Shown: positions 33,988 to 42,800, counted from the first letter of the stretch. The stretch is DNA of 64,000 nucleotides from JAGVIE01 sp964520905 (GCA_964520905.1 CAZFQL010000010.1:98423-162422), one strand, 5' to 3'. Translations and numbers: made by a program. Notes: generated by a model not told the origin, from the sequence alone.

Positions 33988-34557
33988 ATGAAAAGGGTAC
34001 ATCTGATTTTCAATATCGCAATCTGTGTATCAATGTTGCTCATCCTGTTTGGTTGTGGATCATCGCCAATGACCACAAAGGTTTTAAATGCCGACGCATT
34101 TCTATCTTCAAAAAGTATCACGATAAATGATTTCTCCGCGAAAGATGCAACACTGAACTATGATGGAAATGCCGATAGTCTCGGACATGTTATGGCGGCT
34201 TTGATTCAAAAAGAAATCAAGCAGATAAAAAATCCGGTCGAAACATTCCTTGGGAAGAGTGATAGTATTACTACGGATATGGTTGTTGAAGGGAAATTCA
34301 CTCTCATTGATGCCGGAAGCGGAGCTGCACGAATTCTTATAGGGACGGGTGGTGCAACAGTTTCTGTTAAAGGAGTTGTCAAAGATAAATCGGGAACGGT
34401 GATTGCCGAATTCAGCAAAAGCAAAACCAGCTCAGGTGGACCTTTGGGAATGGGCGGATTGCTTGCCGGAAGCGGGACAAAAATTATTGGTGACAACATG
34501 GAAGACATTGCCAAAGACGTTGCCAAATTTATTATGAAGCAAATAAATAATAAATAG
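33988..34557 (+). CDS. DUF4410-like lipoprotein
   Basis: 189 aa. Lipobox LFGC at residues 21-24. The body resembles DUF4410: a first strand ending in 'SITINDFSAKDATL', then EGKFTLIDAGSGAARILIGTGGATVSVKGVVKD and a Gly-rich GGPLGMGGLLAGSG turn, ending with an amphipathic helix. Probably a periplasmic-facing outer-membrane lipoprotein; function unknown. AAAGGAG 9 bases before the ATG. Confidence 0.75.
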   Translation: MKRVHLIFNIAICVSMLLILFGCGSSPMTTKVLNADAFLSSKSITINDFSAKDATLNYDGNADSLGHVMAALIQKEIKQIKNPVETFLGKSDSITTDMVVEGKFTLIDAGSGAARILIGTGGATVSVKGVVKDKSGTVIAEFSKSKTSSGGPLGMGGLLAGSGTKIIGDNMEDIAKDVAKFIMKQINNK

Positions 34558-34824
34558 ATTATCCAGTATTTCTAATAGCCGTTGATCTTTCGATTTTGAT
34601 AAAATGTAGCCGATGATCAAACATTAAGTTCCAAACGAACAATAAAATTTGAAGTGAGGTCCAAATGGTGACCTTTTACCCGGGGTGAAGGCTATGTCCA
34701 AATTTAGCAGTAAACCTGCAGTTCAACAGTGGTTAATACTTTATTAAATTTCCCGAAAAGAGAATACGGGGCAAGCAAAATCCCACGCAAGCGGGATCGC
34801 TGATAATAAAAAAAGAACTTTGAC

Positions 34825-34867
34825 AAGATGGAGTCCACTTTTAAAGTGGCCTCCATCTTTCTTTTTT
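34825..34867. terminator. Terminator hairpin, family 'GGAGTCCACTTT', copy 1
   Basis: AAGATGGAGTCCACTTT and AAAGTGGCCTCCATCTT form an 17-bp stem with one mismatch, followed by TCTTTTTTG. Preceded by an A-run on the other side, so it may work in both directions. A close relative lies at 36502-36537. The rest of 34558-35128 contains no intact gene. Confidence 0.8.
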
Positions 34868-34941
34868 GTTGCAACAGTCATTAGTTTTGGGCGGAGGGGA
34901 TGAACTACGTCTTCAAGAATCGCCTGAGTGATATCCGCATT
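34867..34941 (-). pseudogene. Fragment of an RND metal-efflux pump gene
   Basis: Minus strand reads D-I-T-Q-A-I-L-E-D-V-V-H-P-L-R-P-K-L-M-T, then V-A-T. It closely matches the CusA/CzcA segment near the end of the pump (in this window's CusA, DIQQATVEGSVLRLRPKVMT then V-G-T). The match ends exactly where the 34825-34867 hairpin begins. Nothing upstream or downstream continues the pump, so this is a relic of a second RND gene. Confidence 0.65.
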
Positions 34942-35128
34942 TGTATTCGTTCCTTTCAATACAACTTTCAAGTTCTATTGAACACCTACCTCGTGATAGA
35001 ATAAAATCTTCTTCATACTATTTAACGGGCACCTTTTCTGGATAGACATTGTTGTTAACATAAAGCAAATGATCATGAAATATAGTCATAATAATGTTTA
35101 ACATTTTAAGAAAGGTAGGTAACAGTAT

Positions 35129-35488
35129 ATGAAACAAATGGAGAAGAAAAGTCTACTTACACCAGATGAAACACGTTCCTTCCCAAAAGGTAAGTTAGAG
35201 CTTGTTACATTAGAAGGTGTTACGTTTGGCAAAATGACATTACAACCGGGATGGAAATGGTCCGAATCCGTCAAGCCGATTGCCAAAACAAAGAGTTGTG
35301 AAGCACCGCATACCCAATATCAGGTTTCGGGTCGGATGATGGTTAAGATGGATGATGGAACAGAAAAGGAATTCGGTCCGGGAGATGTATCCATTATTCC
35401 ACCGGGGCATGATGCGTGGGTTGTGGGAAATGATCCGGTTGTAGCAATAGATATAACTGGTATGACCAATTATGCAATACAAAAATAA
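35129..35488 (+). CDS. Small cupin-domain protein
   Basis: 119 aa. Cupin core: LQPGWKWSESVKP, PHTQYQVSGRMMVKMDDGTEKEFGPGDVSIIPPGHDAWVVGNDP. The first cupin motif lacks the usual two His (it has W-S-E-S), while H in APHTQYQ and HDAW could bind metal. Cytoplasmic (no signal peptide). AGGTAGGTAA precedes the ATG. Function unknown. Confidence 0.82.
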   Translation: MKQMEKKSLLTPDETRSFPKGKLELVTLEGVTFGKMTLQPGWKWSESVKPIAKTKSCEAPHTQYQVSGRMMVKMDDGTEKEFGPGDVSIIPPGHDAWVVGNDPVVAIDITGMTNYAIQK

Positions 35489-35554
35489 TTAAACTACAAT
35501 AATGCAAACCAAAATAACATAATTCAAGGTAAATCAGAAAGGAAATAAATAATC

Positions 35555-35839
35555 ATGTCATATTTATTAGTAAAACAAAATGTGGGAGAGTTCAACAAAT
35601 GGAAATCGTTATATGATAAACATTCAGATACACGAAAGGCGAGTGGTTCAAAAGGCGCACGCATGTTTCGTAACGCCAATAACCCGAATGAAACTCTGCT
35701 TTTGTTTGAGTGGAACAACATAGATGATGCCCGTAAATTTACTCAGTCGGATGATTTACGGCTAAGGATGCAGGAAGCCGGTGTTACCGGACAACCTGAT
35801 TTTTATTTTCTGGATGAAATCGAACGAACATCCGCATAA
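35555..35839 (+). CDS. Antibiotic-biosynthesis-monooxygenase-like (ABM, dimeric barrel) protein
   Basis: 94 aa. YLLVKQNVGEFNKWKSLYDKHSDTRKASGSKGARMFRN and LLLFEWNNIDDARKFTQSDDLRLRMQEAGV show the ferredoxin-like pattern of ABM/DUF1330-type proteins. AGAAAGGAAA precedes the ATG by about 9 bases. Next to two cupin genes; role unknown. Confidence 0.78.
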   Translation: MSYLLVKQNVGEFNKWKSLYDKHSDTRKASGSKGARMFRNANNPNETLLLFEWNNIDDARKFTQSDDLRLRMQEAGVTGQPDFYFLDEIERTSA

Positions 35840-35861
35840 ATACCTGTAGTAAAAAATAATA

Positions 35862-35940
35862 CAATGGAGCCGGTTCAGCAATCATGAAAATGTTCAGAAA
35901 TAGTGTCACGATGTCGTACTGAACCGGCTTCTATTGTTAT
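35862..35940. repeat. Long inverted repeat after the ABM gene
   Basis: ACAATGGAGCCGGTTCAG (left) and CTGAACCGGCTTCTATTGT (right) pair over about 18 bp with a 40-base centre. Likely a terminator or relic of a small mobile element. Confidence 0.75.
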
Positions 35941-35991
35941 ATCCTAATCAATAATACTATCAAAACAATCTAAATAGAAAGGTTTTATTTA

Positions 35992-36444
35992 ATGAAAAAA
36001 TTATCATCGTATATCGTACTTGTCCTGGTGGGACTGGTTTTCTTTGGGGCGGCGAACGCTGTCGCTCAAAAGGAAATGAAGAAAGAAACAGTCCTGTGGG
36101 CTGCTGAAGATCTCAAATGGGAACCCCTTGCAGGCGCACCTCCGGGTGTTATGAGCGTAAAGCTGTGGGGTGACAACACAAAAGGAGCGTACGGTGGATT
36201 TACAAAGTTCCCGGCTGGCTTCAAGGCACCACTACATTACCACACGGATGCTACAAAGATTGTGGTTATCAAGGGAGCGTATACGTATAACGGCAAGAAG
36301 TATGGTCCCGGTTCGTATGTCTATGTTCCCGCTGGACTGAAGCATGAGAGCGGTGGTGTTGCGGATTCTGAGTCCATTTTCTTTATAGAACAGTCCGGCA
36401 AATTTGACTTGAATATCGTTGAGCCGCCAAACGGGAAAAAATAG
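35992..36444 (+). CDS. Exported cupin-domain protein
   Basis: 150 aa. Signal peptide (VLVLVGLVFFGAANAVA^Q); cupin core PAGFKAPLHYHTDATKIVVIKGAYTYNGKKYGPGSYVYVPAGLKHESG with H-Y-H, K in place of the usual Glu, and a final His: three or four potential metal ligands. The 'W....WEPLAGAPPGV' opening is common to a secreted DUF4437/ChrR-like cupin group. Substrate unknown. Confidence 0.82.
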   Translation: MKKLSSYIVLVLVGLVFFGAANAVAQKEMKKETVLWAAEDLKWEPLAGAPPGVMSVKLWGDNTKGAYGGFTKFPAGFKAPLHYHTDATKIVVIKGAYTYNGKKYGPGSYVYVPAGLKHESGGVADSESIFFIEQSGKFDLNIVEPPNGKK

Positions 36445-36501
36445 GACGAAGGATTCCCTGAACTCATCAGGAAGAGACTCAAACGTTCGTACTTTGAATA
36501 T

Positions 36502-36537
36502 AATGGAGTCCACTTTAAGAGTGGGCTCCATTTTTCT
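36502..36537. terminator. Terminator hairpin, family 'GGAGTCCACTTT', copy 2
   Basis: AATGGAGTCCACT and AGTGGGCTCCATT form the stem, followed by TTTTCTATC. It lies between the cupin gene and the convergent HMBD gene. Same arm sequence as 34825-34867. Confidence 0.82.
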
Positions 36538-36553
36538 ATCATCATTATTACGA

Positions 36554-37012
36554 TCAGTCACCTTGTTTAACTTTTTCCAAATTCATTCCGCATTTTGAAC
36601 ACTTACCAGCTTTGTCAGACTTTACTTCCGGGTGCATCGGGCAAACATACATTTCTGCATGGGTTTCAGATTTAGTCACTGCTTTAGGCATTGTCTTTTT
36701 CGTCAGTGCCATTCCGCATTTCGAACATTTTCCTTCTTTGTCAGATGTAATCTCGGGGTGCATCGGACAACTATACATCGAAATATTCTTAGTTGTTTCC
36801 TTTTTCATGCAATCAGAGTTGACATCGTGTTTATGAGATGCGTCTTCTTTTTTTGTGCATTCTGATTTTTTATCACCAGATTTATCGCTCGCACAGCAAG
36901 ATTTTTTTGTTTCTTTTTTTGCGTCTGTTTTCTTTGATTCAGTTTGTGATAGAACCACGGAAACTGATAGTATTACTATGAATAGCAGAGCGAACATATT
37001 TCGTAATTTCAT
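36554..37012 (-). CDS. Exported protein with two heavy-metal-binding domains (HMBD)
   Basis: 152 aa. Signal peptide (LLFIVILSVSVVLSQ), a Lys/Cys-rich spacer (KKSCCASDKSGDKKSECTKK) and two copies of the HMBD motif: YSCPMHPEITSDKEGKC.KCGM and YVCPMHPEVKSDKAGKC.KCGM. The same motif sits at the N-terminus of CusB here. Probably sequesters copper in the periplasm. Last gene of the minus-strand copper cluster. A deleted copy of this gene lies at 37698-37772. Confidence 0.88.
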   Translation of the reverse strand: MKLRNMFALLFIVILSVSVVLSQTESKKTDAKKETKKSCCASDKSGDKKSECTKKEDASHKHDVNSDCMKKETTKNISMYSCPMHPEITSDKEGKCSKCGMALTKKTMPKAVTKSETHAEMYVCPMHPEVKSDKAGKCSKCGMNLEKVKQGD

Positions 37013-37074
37013 TTGTTACTCCTTATTATTAATTTTTGTTGATTGTGATATTTAATTAAATTCTTACGTTGATC

Positions 37075-37656
37075 TTAATGATGTCCTTCATGCCCGGTTC
37101 CGACTTGGGTCGTGTCCATAGTTGTAAAGTGGTAGAACATATCGTTTGCAGTCATTCCGGTGCCGTGATTACCCATCATATTCATATTGCCCATTTGTGA
37201 TTCCATCATCTTAATCATGTCGCTGCCCATATGAATCATATATCTCATGTTAGGAATCATCATAGAATCGGGTTGTAAGATGCATTGGGTGTTATTTCCG
37301 TTCCATTGAAATTTACCAGATGTACGATGTTGCGACTTCAGATGATTCATCTTCATAGAATCCATCATCGCATTACCCATCATTCCGTGTCCCATCGAAT
37401 CGCTGATAGGGCAGAGGGAATCAGCCATAGCAAGCTCACTTATGAGATGGAAATTCTTTTCTACAATCGCCCGATCAACCGGCTTGCCAAAGTTGATTGT
37501 GATTGCCTCATCTAAACGGACGCCTGCAGCACCATCTTTTGGAAGGATTGTGAAGTTTGCTGTTGGCGAACTACCAAGCAATGAAGTAGAATCTTTAGCA
37601 CAGCCGGTTAGGACAAGCACAGCAATCACTATGGTGAATAATATTTTCGTGTTCAT
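37075..37656 (-). CDS. Met/His-rich lipoprotein with Ig-like (Big_5-type) domain
   Basis: 193 aa. Lipobox LTGC at residues 16-19. 'PKDGAAGVRLDEAITINFGKPVD' is the start of a bacterial Ig-like (SbsA-like) domain. The region about 90-180 is full of Met and His (SMGHGMMGNAMMDSMKMNH, MGNMNMMGNHG) and the end is HEGHH, suited to Cu+/Cu2+ binding. Outer-membrane-anchored copper sequestration is inferred. Confidence 0.8.
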   Translation of the reverse strand: MNTKILFTIVIAVLVLTGCAKDSTSLLGSSPTANFTILPKDGAAGVRLDEAITINFGKPVDRAIVEKNFHLISELAMADSLCPISDSMGHGMMGNAMMDSMKMNHLKSQHRTSGKFQWNGNNTQCILQPDSMMIPNMRYMIHMGSDMIKMMESQMGNMNMMGNHGTGMTANDMFYHFTTMDTTQVGTGHEGHH

Positions 37657-37697
37657 GTTATCTTCTTTCTTTTAGTTTGATTAAAATCGGTTTCTTA

Positions 37698-37772
37698 CTA
37701 TTTCACTTTTTCCAAATTCATTCCGCATTTAGAATATTTTCTTTCAGTGCGAAACATATTTCGTAATTTCAT
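37698..37772 (-). pseudogene. Internally deleted copy of the HMBD gene
   Basis: Encodes 24 residues: MKLRNMF, identical to the start of the 36554-37012 protein, joined to YSKCGMNLEKVK, identical to its end. The upstream bases (GGAGTAACAA) also match those before that gene. About 380 bases of the middle are missing. Could still be translated, but no function is expected. Confidence 0.82.
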
Positions 37773-37807
37773 TTGTTACTCCTTTTGTTTAATTATTTGT
37801 GTTGTTA

Positions 37808-38422
37808 TTAAAATGATTTTGTCATTATCATTATTATCATCACCGAAGCCATGACCACACTACCAATTATGATCGGTGTTGATAATTTAAAACCGCCATT
37901 ATCACCAGAGTGTCCACTCATCGGTTGAGATTTCACTAAAGCATCGGCGATGATTGGCTTATTAAGTTTATTTTCGTTTACTGATTCGATCTCAAAGATT
38001 ATTCGATAATCGGATGGATGATGCAAACTGAATTTATATTCATATTCCTGATTCTTAGAGACAATGAACTTTTGGCTCGAGATAACAGCATTATTATCTC
38101 CAACATCTCGAAGCGTAACGGTACCTTCCATTGGGAGAAGGGTAGAATCGTTCAACGGATAGACCCGAAGAAAGGCAGATGATTCTTGATCAAATATAAT
38201 GGCCGGAATCTCAGCAACGACTCTATAATCATCGGTGATAATCTCTTTTACAAGTTTTTCGGGATGAGTTGCGTTTTGTTCGTGAGAAGAATGGTCCATC
38301 ATCATCCCCGACATCATGCATCCGGAAAAGAGCAAAAACGAGGATATCAAAATTAGATTGAGAATTAGGACTATCCTGTTTTGCTTCTTCATCTGTTTCA
38401 TTATTCTTTCTGTGTGTTTCAT
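37808..38422 (-). CDS. Met-rich lipoprotein with C-terminal membrane helix
   Basis: 204 aa. Lipobox FSGC (about residues 32-35), directly followed by MMSGMMMDHSSHEQ, a Met/His metal-binding stretch. A beta-rich middle domain (VVAEIPAIIFDQESSAFLRVYPL and YEYKFSLHHPSDYRIIFEIES) resembles a FixH/YtkA-type fold. A helix near the C-terminus (TPIIIGSVVMASVMIIMIM). Starts at 38422 or at the in-frame Met codons 8 or 11. Adjacent to the cupredoxin gene (2-base gap). Copper-related role inferred. Confidence 0.75.
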   Translation of the reverse strand: MKHTERIMKQMKKQNRIVLILNLILISSFLLFSGCMMSGMMMDHSSHEQNATHPEKLVKEIITDDYRVVAEIPAIIFDQESSAFLRVYPLNDSTLLPMEGTVTLRDVGDNNAVISSQKFIVSKNQEYEYKFSLHHPSDYRIIFEIESVNENKLNKPIIADALVKSQPMSGHSGDNGGFKLSTPIIIGSVVMASVMIIMIMTKSF

Positions 38423-38424
38423 TG

Positions 38425-38874
38425 TTATTCCTTTACCTCAATTGTTCCTTCGATCATATTCATGGGACACGCGAAAGTGAACGACCCGGAAATTTCTGGT
38501 GTGAATTCCACATCACTGATCTCGAAAGGAGTGAGCAATTTCTTAACGTCAAAGTCCTTGAAAGAAACGGTAGCCGTGCATCCTTCCTCCTGAAGATCAA
38601 AGTTAAGATGCAACGGGATTCCCTTTTTTACAATGATAGTGTTCGGATGATAGCCATCTTTTATTGTTATGGTGGCTTCCTGCATGCCATCATCATTGAT
38701 GAATGCATAACCCTTCGATGGAGTTGCTATTTTTTTATGTTCAGAATGTGATTCCGTTTTCTGTGTGTGCTGTTTATGTCCACTTGAACCCATAGAACAT
38801 TGAGCATAAATATTCACAGATGCGATAAAGATACTCAAGATGATAATAGTAATATAAAATGTGAATTGTTTCAT
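38425..38874 (-). CDS. Exported cupredoxin-like protein
   Basis: 149 aa. Signal peptide (IIILSIFIASVNIYA^Q), a His-rich stretch (GHKQHTQKTESHSEHKK), then a cupredoxin_1-type domain: DGYHPNTIIVKKGIPLHLNFDLQEEGCT, SFKDFDVKKLLTP and GSFTFACPMNMIEGTIEV. Cys and Met near the end are likely Cu ligands (C-P-M-N-M). Clearly paralogous to the C-terminal domain of CusB in this cluster. Confidence 0.87.
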   Translation of the reverse strand: MKQFTFYITIIILSIFIASVNIYAQCSMGSSGHKQHTQKTESHSEHKKIATPSKGYAFINDDGMQEATITIKDGYHPNTIIVKKGIPLHLNFDLQEEGCTATVSFKDFDVKKLLTPFEISDVEFTPEISGSFTFACPMNMIEGTIEVKE

Positions 38875-38904
38875 TGTGTTACTCCTTATAATTATAGTTG
38901 TGAT

Positions 38905-39432
38905 TTAATGTTGATGTTCCGATTCACCGGTGGAATCGTGATCTGTTTCATGCTCATGTTCCTCGTTTGCTTCATTATGCTGGGGTTGGTTAGTTGACTG
39001 TTGTAGGGCGCTTCCACCAACACCGAACTCGTAAACTAACTTTCCGCCTAAATGTGCACCATAGAGCATCGTAACTACGGCAAGAATCCCCATTGCCAAA
39101 TAAATGGTTTGATAAAACCTTTTTGTTGGTAATGATGTCTTAAGGAAACTCCTCCAAATCAATAGTAGAATAAAAATTCCTCCAACTATCAAACCGATAG
39201 TCTCGTGAGTTTCCATGATTTCATGTGCAGCTTCGCTATGCGCAACTGTGTCGGCAGCAATTAGTCCGGTGATGCCTGTTATAATGATCGCGATAACTCC
39301 GAAAACTTGCGCCCACCAGCCGGCATTTTTGAATGATTCTTTCTTCAAAAATATACCGAGTAAGTCCCAAAGTAATCCGACTGAAAGTATTGCAATCGGG
39401 AAGTGTACAAAATACGGATGTATGTTTTGCAT
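38905..39432 (-). CDS. DUF2231 membrane protein with His-rich tail
   Basis: 175 aa, four predicted helices. HPYFVHFPIAILSVGLLWDLLG is the DUF2231 signature with conserved His residues; a second His-rich loop, HSEAAHEIMETHETIG, follows. The C-terminus (HNEANEEHEHETDHDSTGESEHQH) is a His/Glu tail that could bind metal. Function unknown; frequent next to copper and cytochrome genes. Confidence 0.85.
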   Translation of the reverse strand: MQNIHPYFVHFPIAILSVGLLWDLLGIFLKKESFKNAGWWAQVFGVIAIIITGITGLIAADTVAHSEAAHEIMETHETIGLIVGGIFILLLIWRSFLKTSLPTKRFYQTIYLAMGILAVVTMLYGAHLGGKLVYEFGVGGSALQQSTNQPQHNEANEEHEHETDHDSTGESEHQH

Positions 39433-39479
39433 ATAATTTCTCCTTTATAAGATGTTATTGTTTAAACTTATTATTTTCA

Positions 39480-42400
39480 TTATTCCTTCATCCAGCTTGC
39501 CATTTTCGACATATGAAGTTTTCCTTTCTTGAGTGCACGTTCTTTCATCCATGTGAATAGAATTGGTGTTACTACTAAAACGTGAATGGTTGAAGTGATA
39601 AGTCCGCCAATCATCGGTGCGGCTAACGGCTGCATAACATCGGCGCCAACGCCGGTACTCCACATGATCGGGATAAGTGCTATCAAACTGGTTCCTACAG
39701 TCATTACTTTGGGCCGCAAGCGAAGAACTGATCCTTCAACTGTCGCTTGTTGAATGTCTTCCAACGTGATGGGACCACGTTTGCCGAGTTCGTGGTCGCG
39801 CAATCTTCTGTCAAGCGATTCGTGAAGGTAAACCACCATTACCACGCCCGTTTCAACTGCAAGTCCGTAGAGAGCTATGAAGCCCACCCAGACTGCAACA
39901 GAAAAATTATATCCAAGGAAATAAATTAGGTACACACCTCCAATCAGTGCGAACGGAACGGAGAGCATAACCACAAACGCTTCTGCGAAATCTTTTGTAA
40001 CGAAGTACAGCATCACATAAATAATTAAAAACACAATCGGCATCAAAAATTGAAGGCGCTGCTTTGCCCGTATCTGATTTTCCCACTGACCGCTCCATTG
40101 AAGTGTGTAGCCCTGTGGCAGTGTGAGTTCTTTTTCCAGAACTTCTTTTGCCTCGCCCACAAAACTTCCCATATCGCGTCCGCGCACGTTGAGAAATACG
40201 ATTGAACGAAGCTGTGCATTCTCACTCGAAATCATTGGTGGACCGGGAACGATTTCAATTTTCGCTAATTGAGCAAGGGGAACATAAGAGCGAGATGAAA
40301 CTGTTGATGGATTTGAGATTTCAGATTTGGGATTGGAAATTTCAGATCGATTTGTATTCGACATTCTGCCACTCTGTCCGCCATTCATACCTGAAGAAAC
40401 TGTTTGCGTCGGAGATGAACTCATTTGTCCGGGTGATGCTGTGTTTACAGGAACAAGAAGATTCTTAAGCGCTTCAATGTTATCCCGGTATTCACGTTCA
40501 TAACGAACACGGATGGGGAAACGTTGCCGACCTTCAATAACTGTCCCAATATTTTGTCCACCGATAGCTGTCTCGATGATATCCTGCACATCGCCTATAT
40601 TGATTCCATATCTCGCAACTGCTTCACGATCTATCTTAATATCCAGGAATAAACCACCCTGCGTTCGTTCGGCATACAAGTCAGCCGCACCCGGGACCTT
40701 TCGAACAATTTGTTCTGCCTGAATTGCCAATCGCTCAAGCGTGTCCAAATCTTTACCGAATATTTTAATACCGAGGTCGGTTCGCACACCCGTTGAAAGC
40801 ATATTGATGCGGTTGATGATTGGCTGTGTCCAACCGTTGCGAACGCCGGGGAATTGCAGCTTCGCATCAAGCTCTGATATGATGTCGTCCTTCGTGATTC
40901 CTTTTCTCCACTGAGATTTTGGTTTTAGTAAGATGATTGACTCAATCATACTAATCGGCGCCGGGTCGGTTGAGGTTTCGGCTTTTCCAACTTTTCCTAA
41001 AACTTGTTGAACTTCCGGTAAGGATTTGATGATTGCATCCTGCACTTGCAGTATGCGGTTCACTTCCGTAATGGAAGCGGAGGGAAGTGTTACAGGCATA
41101 AAGAGCAAACTTCCTTCATCCAACGGAGGCATGAACTCTGATCCCATATTCATCATCATAGGAATCGTAATTAGAAGAGCAATGATGTTGAAGGCGATAG
41201 TAAGTTTTCGATGTTTTAAAACCCAATGAATGATAGGTGCATAAATCCAGTTTAAGAATTTTGTGATGGGATTTTTATTTTCAGTTCTGAACTTGCCGCG
41301 AGTAAGCATCGTCATCAGCATAGGAACAAGTGTAATAGCGATGATTGCCGATCCGGCGAGAACGAATGTTTTTGTGAATGCAAGAGGATGGAATAACTTA
41401 CCTTCTTGCCCTTCTAAAAGAAACACAGGCAGGAATGAAACAACCATGATTGCGACAGAGAAGAAAATTGCTGGTCCTACTTGTTTTGCTGACAGGATCG
41501 AGATTTCTATGTAGTCTTCTTTTGTCAATTCGGGTTTCTCTTCCTGAGCGCGGGCGACATTCCGATAAGCATTCTCAACGAGAACAATTGAGGCATCAAC
41601 AATAACTCCAATCGCAACGGCAATTCCACCCAACGACATAATGTTGGAAGTAATGTTGAACATTTTCATTCCGATGAAAGCGATTAACACTGCAATCGGA
41701 ATTTCAATTATAACGCGCAAGACACTTCGGACGTGCATCAGAAAAAGTAAAACCATCAGTCCAACCACGATGGCTTCCTCAATCAATGTGCTTCTTAGTG
41801 TGTTGACTGCTGCCATTATCAAATCACTTCGATCATAGGCAGGTTTTATTTCCACACCTTCAGGCAAACCAGGCGATATTTCTTTTATTTTTGTCTTTAT
41901 ACGGTCGATCACCGCCTTGGCGTTCTCTCCGTACCTCATCACAACAATACCGCCTACAACTTGTCCTTTGCCATCTTTCTCAATCGAACCGCGGCGGATA
42001 TCGGGACCTATCTGCACTGTTCCAACGTTGCTGACGTAGATCGGTATTCCATTCGAACCTGTTCCGACAACTATATTTTGAATATCCCGAACAGACTGTA
42101 TATAACCTTGTCCGCGGACAAAATATTCTGCATTATTGATTTCAAGAAGTTTTCCACCGACATCATTGTTGGAACGCATAACTGCGTTTTGAATATTCGA
42201 AAGAGATAAGCCATACGCTTTCATCTTATTCGGGTCAACATCAACCTGATACTGACGAACATATCCGCCGATGCTTGCAACTTCTGCAACGCCCTGCACT
42301 CCTTGAAGATTCAGCTTAACGTACCAATCCTGAATTGCGCGCAGTGTTCCTAAATCTTGCTTGCCTTCGAGTGTGTACCAAAATACGTGGCCGACTCCGG

Positions 42401-42800
42401 TTCCATCTGGTCCGAGTTGCACTTTTGAACCTTGAGGAAGCGCCGATTGGATTGTGGATAATTTTTCCAGCACACGGCTTCGCGCCCAGTAAGGATCGGT
42501 TCGATCTTCGAAGATGATGTAGATGAATGACATTCCGAACATTGACTGCGCCCGAATTGCATGAACTTCGGGAACACCTTGCAATGCAGTAACGAGAGGG
42601 AATGTAACCTGATCTTCGATTAATTGCGGTGAACGTCCCATCCATTCTGTAAAAACTATAACCTGATTTTCGGATAAGTCAGGAATTGCATCTAACGGAG
42701 TGTGAACAACAGCCCAGATGCCCCAAGCGATGATTATCAGATAAACAAGAATTACGACAAACTTGTTACGCGCTGAGTAGTCTATTATTTTTTCTATCAT
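39480..42800 (-). CDS. cusA: Heavy-metal efflux RND pump (CusA/CzcA family)
   Basis: 1106 aa, 12 TM, inner-membrane proton-driven pump that moves Cu+/Ag+ (or Zn/Co) through the CusBC channel. N-terminal IIDYSARNKFVVILVYL; TM4 proton-relay region GVIVDASIVLVENAY; DLGIKIFGKDL; C-terminal LRPKVMTVGTSLIALIP. Residues about 780-835 are an extra low-complexity segment, including S-E-I-S-N-P-K-S-E-I-S-N-P, not seen in normal CusA and made of DNA that looks like the intergenic repeats nearby. Cu/Ag specificity is inferred from the copper-binding neighbours. Confidence 0.93.
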   Translation of the reverse strand: MIEKIIDYSARNKFVVILVYLIIIAWGIWAVVHTPLDAIPDLSENQVIVFTEWMGRSPQLIEDQVTFPLVTALQGVPEVHAIRAQSMFGMSFIYIIFEDRTDPYWARSRVLEKLSTIQSALPQGSKVQLGPDGTGVGHVFWYTLEGKQDLGTLRAIQDWYVKLNLQGVQGVAEVASIGGYVRQYQVDVDPNKMKAYGLSLSNIQNAVMRSNNDVGGKLLEINNAEYFVRGQGYIQSVRDIQNIVVGTGSNGIPIYVSNVGTVQIGPDIRRGSIEKDGKGQVVGGIVVMRYGENAKAVIDRIKTKIKEISPGLPEGVEIKPAYDRSDLIMAAVNTLRSTLIEEAIVVGLMVLLFLMHVRSVLRVIIEIPIAVLIAFIGMKMFNITSNIMSLGGIAVAIGVIVDASIVLVENAYRNVARAQEEKPELTKEDYIEISILSAKQVGPAIFFSVAIMVVSFLPVFLLEGQEGKLFHPLAFTKTFVLAGSAIIAITLVPMLMTMLTRGKFRTENKNPITKFLNWIYAPIIHWVLKHRKLTIAFNIIALLITIPMMMNMGSEFMPPLDEGSLLFMPVTLPSASITEVNRILQVQDAIIKSLPEVQQVLGKVGKAETSTDPAPISMIESIILLKPKSQWRKGITKDDIISELDAKLQFPGVRNGWTQPIINRINMLSTGVRTDLGIKIFGKDLDTLERLAIQAEQIVRKVPGAADLYAERTQGGLFLDIKIDREAVARYGINIGDVQDIIETAIGGQNIGTVIEGRQRFPIRVRYEREYRDNIEALKNLLVPVNTASPGQMSSSPTQTVSSGMNGGQSGRMSNTNRSEISNPKSEISNPSTVSSRSYVPLAQLAKIEIVPGPPMISSENAQLRSIVFLNVRGRDMGSFVGEAKEVLEKELTLPQGYTLQWSGQWENQIRAKQRLQFLMPIVFLIIYVMLYFVTKDFAEAFVVMLSVPFALIGGVYLIYFLGYNFSVAVWVGFIALYGLAVETGVVMVVYLHESLDRRLRDHELGKRGPITLEDIQQATVEGSVLRLRPKVMTVGTSLIALIPIMWSTGVGADVMQPLAAPMIGGLITSTIHVLVVTPILFTWMKERALKKGKLHMSKMASWMKE

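Noticed and set aside
34744..34971. 75-codon frame on the minus strand as a gene
   Set aside because: Only the part at 34867-34941 is protein-like, and it is an RND fragment; the rest runs through a hairpin repeat.
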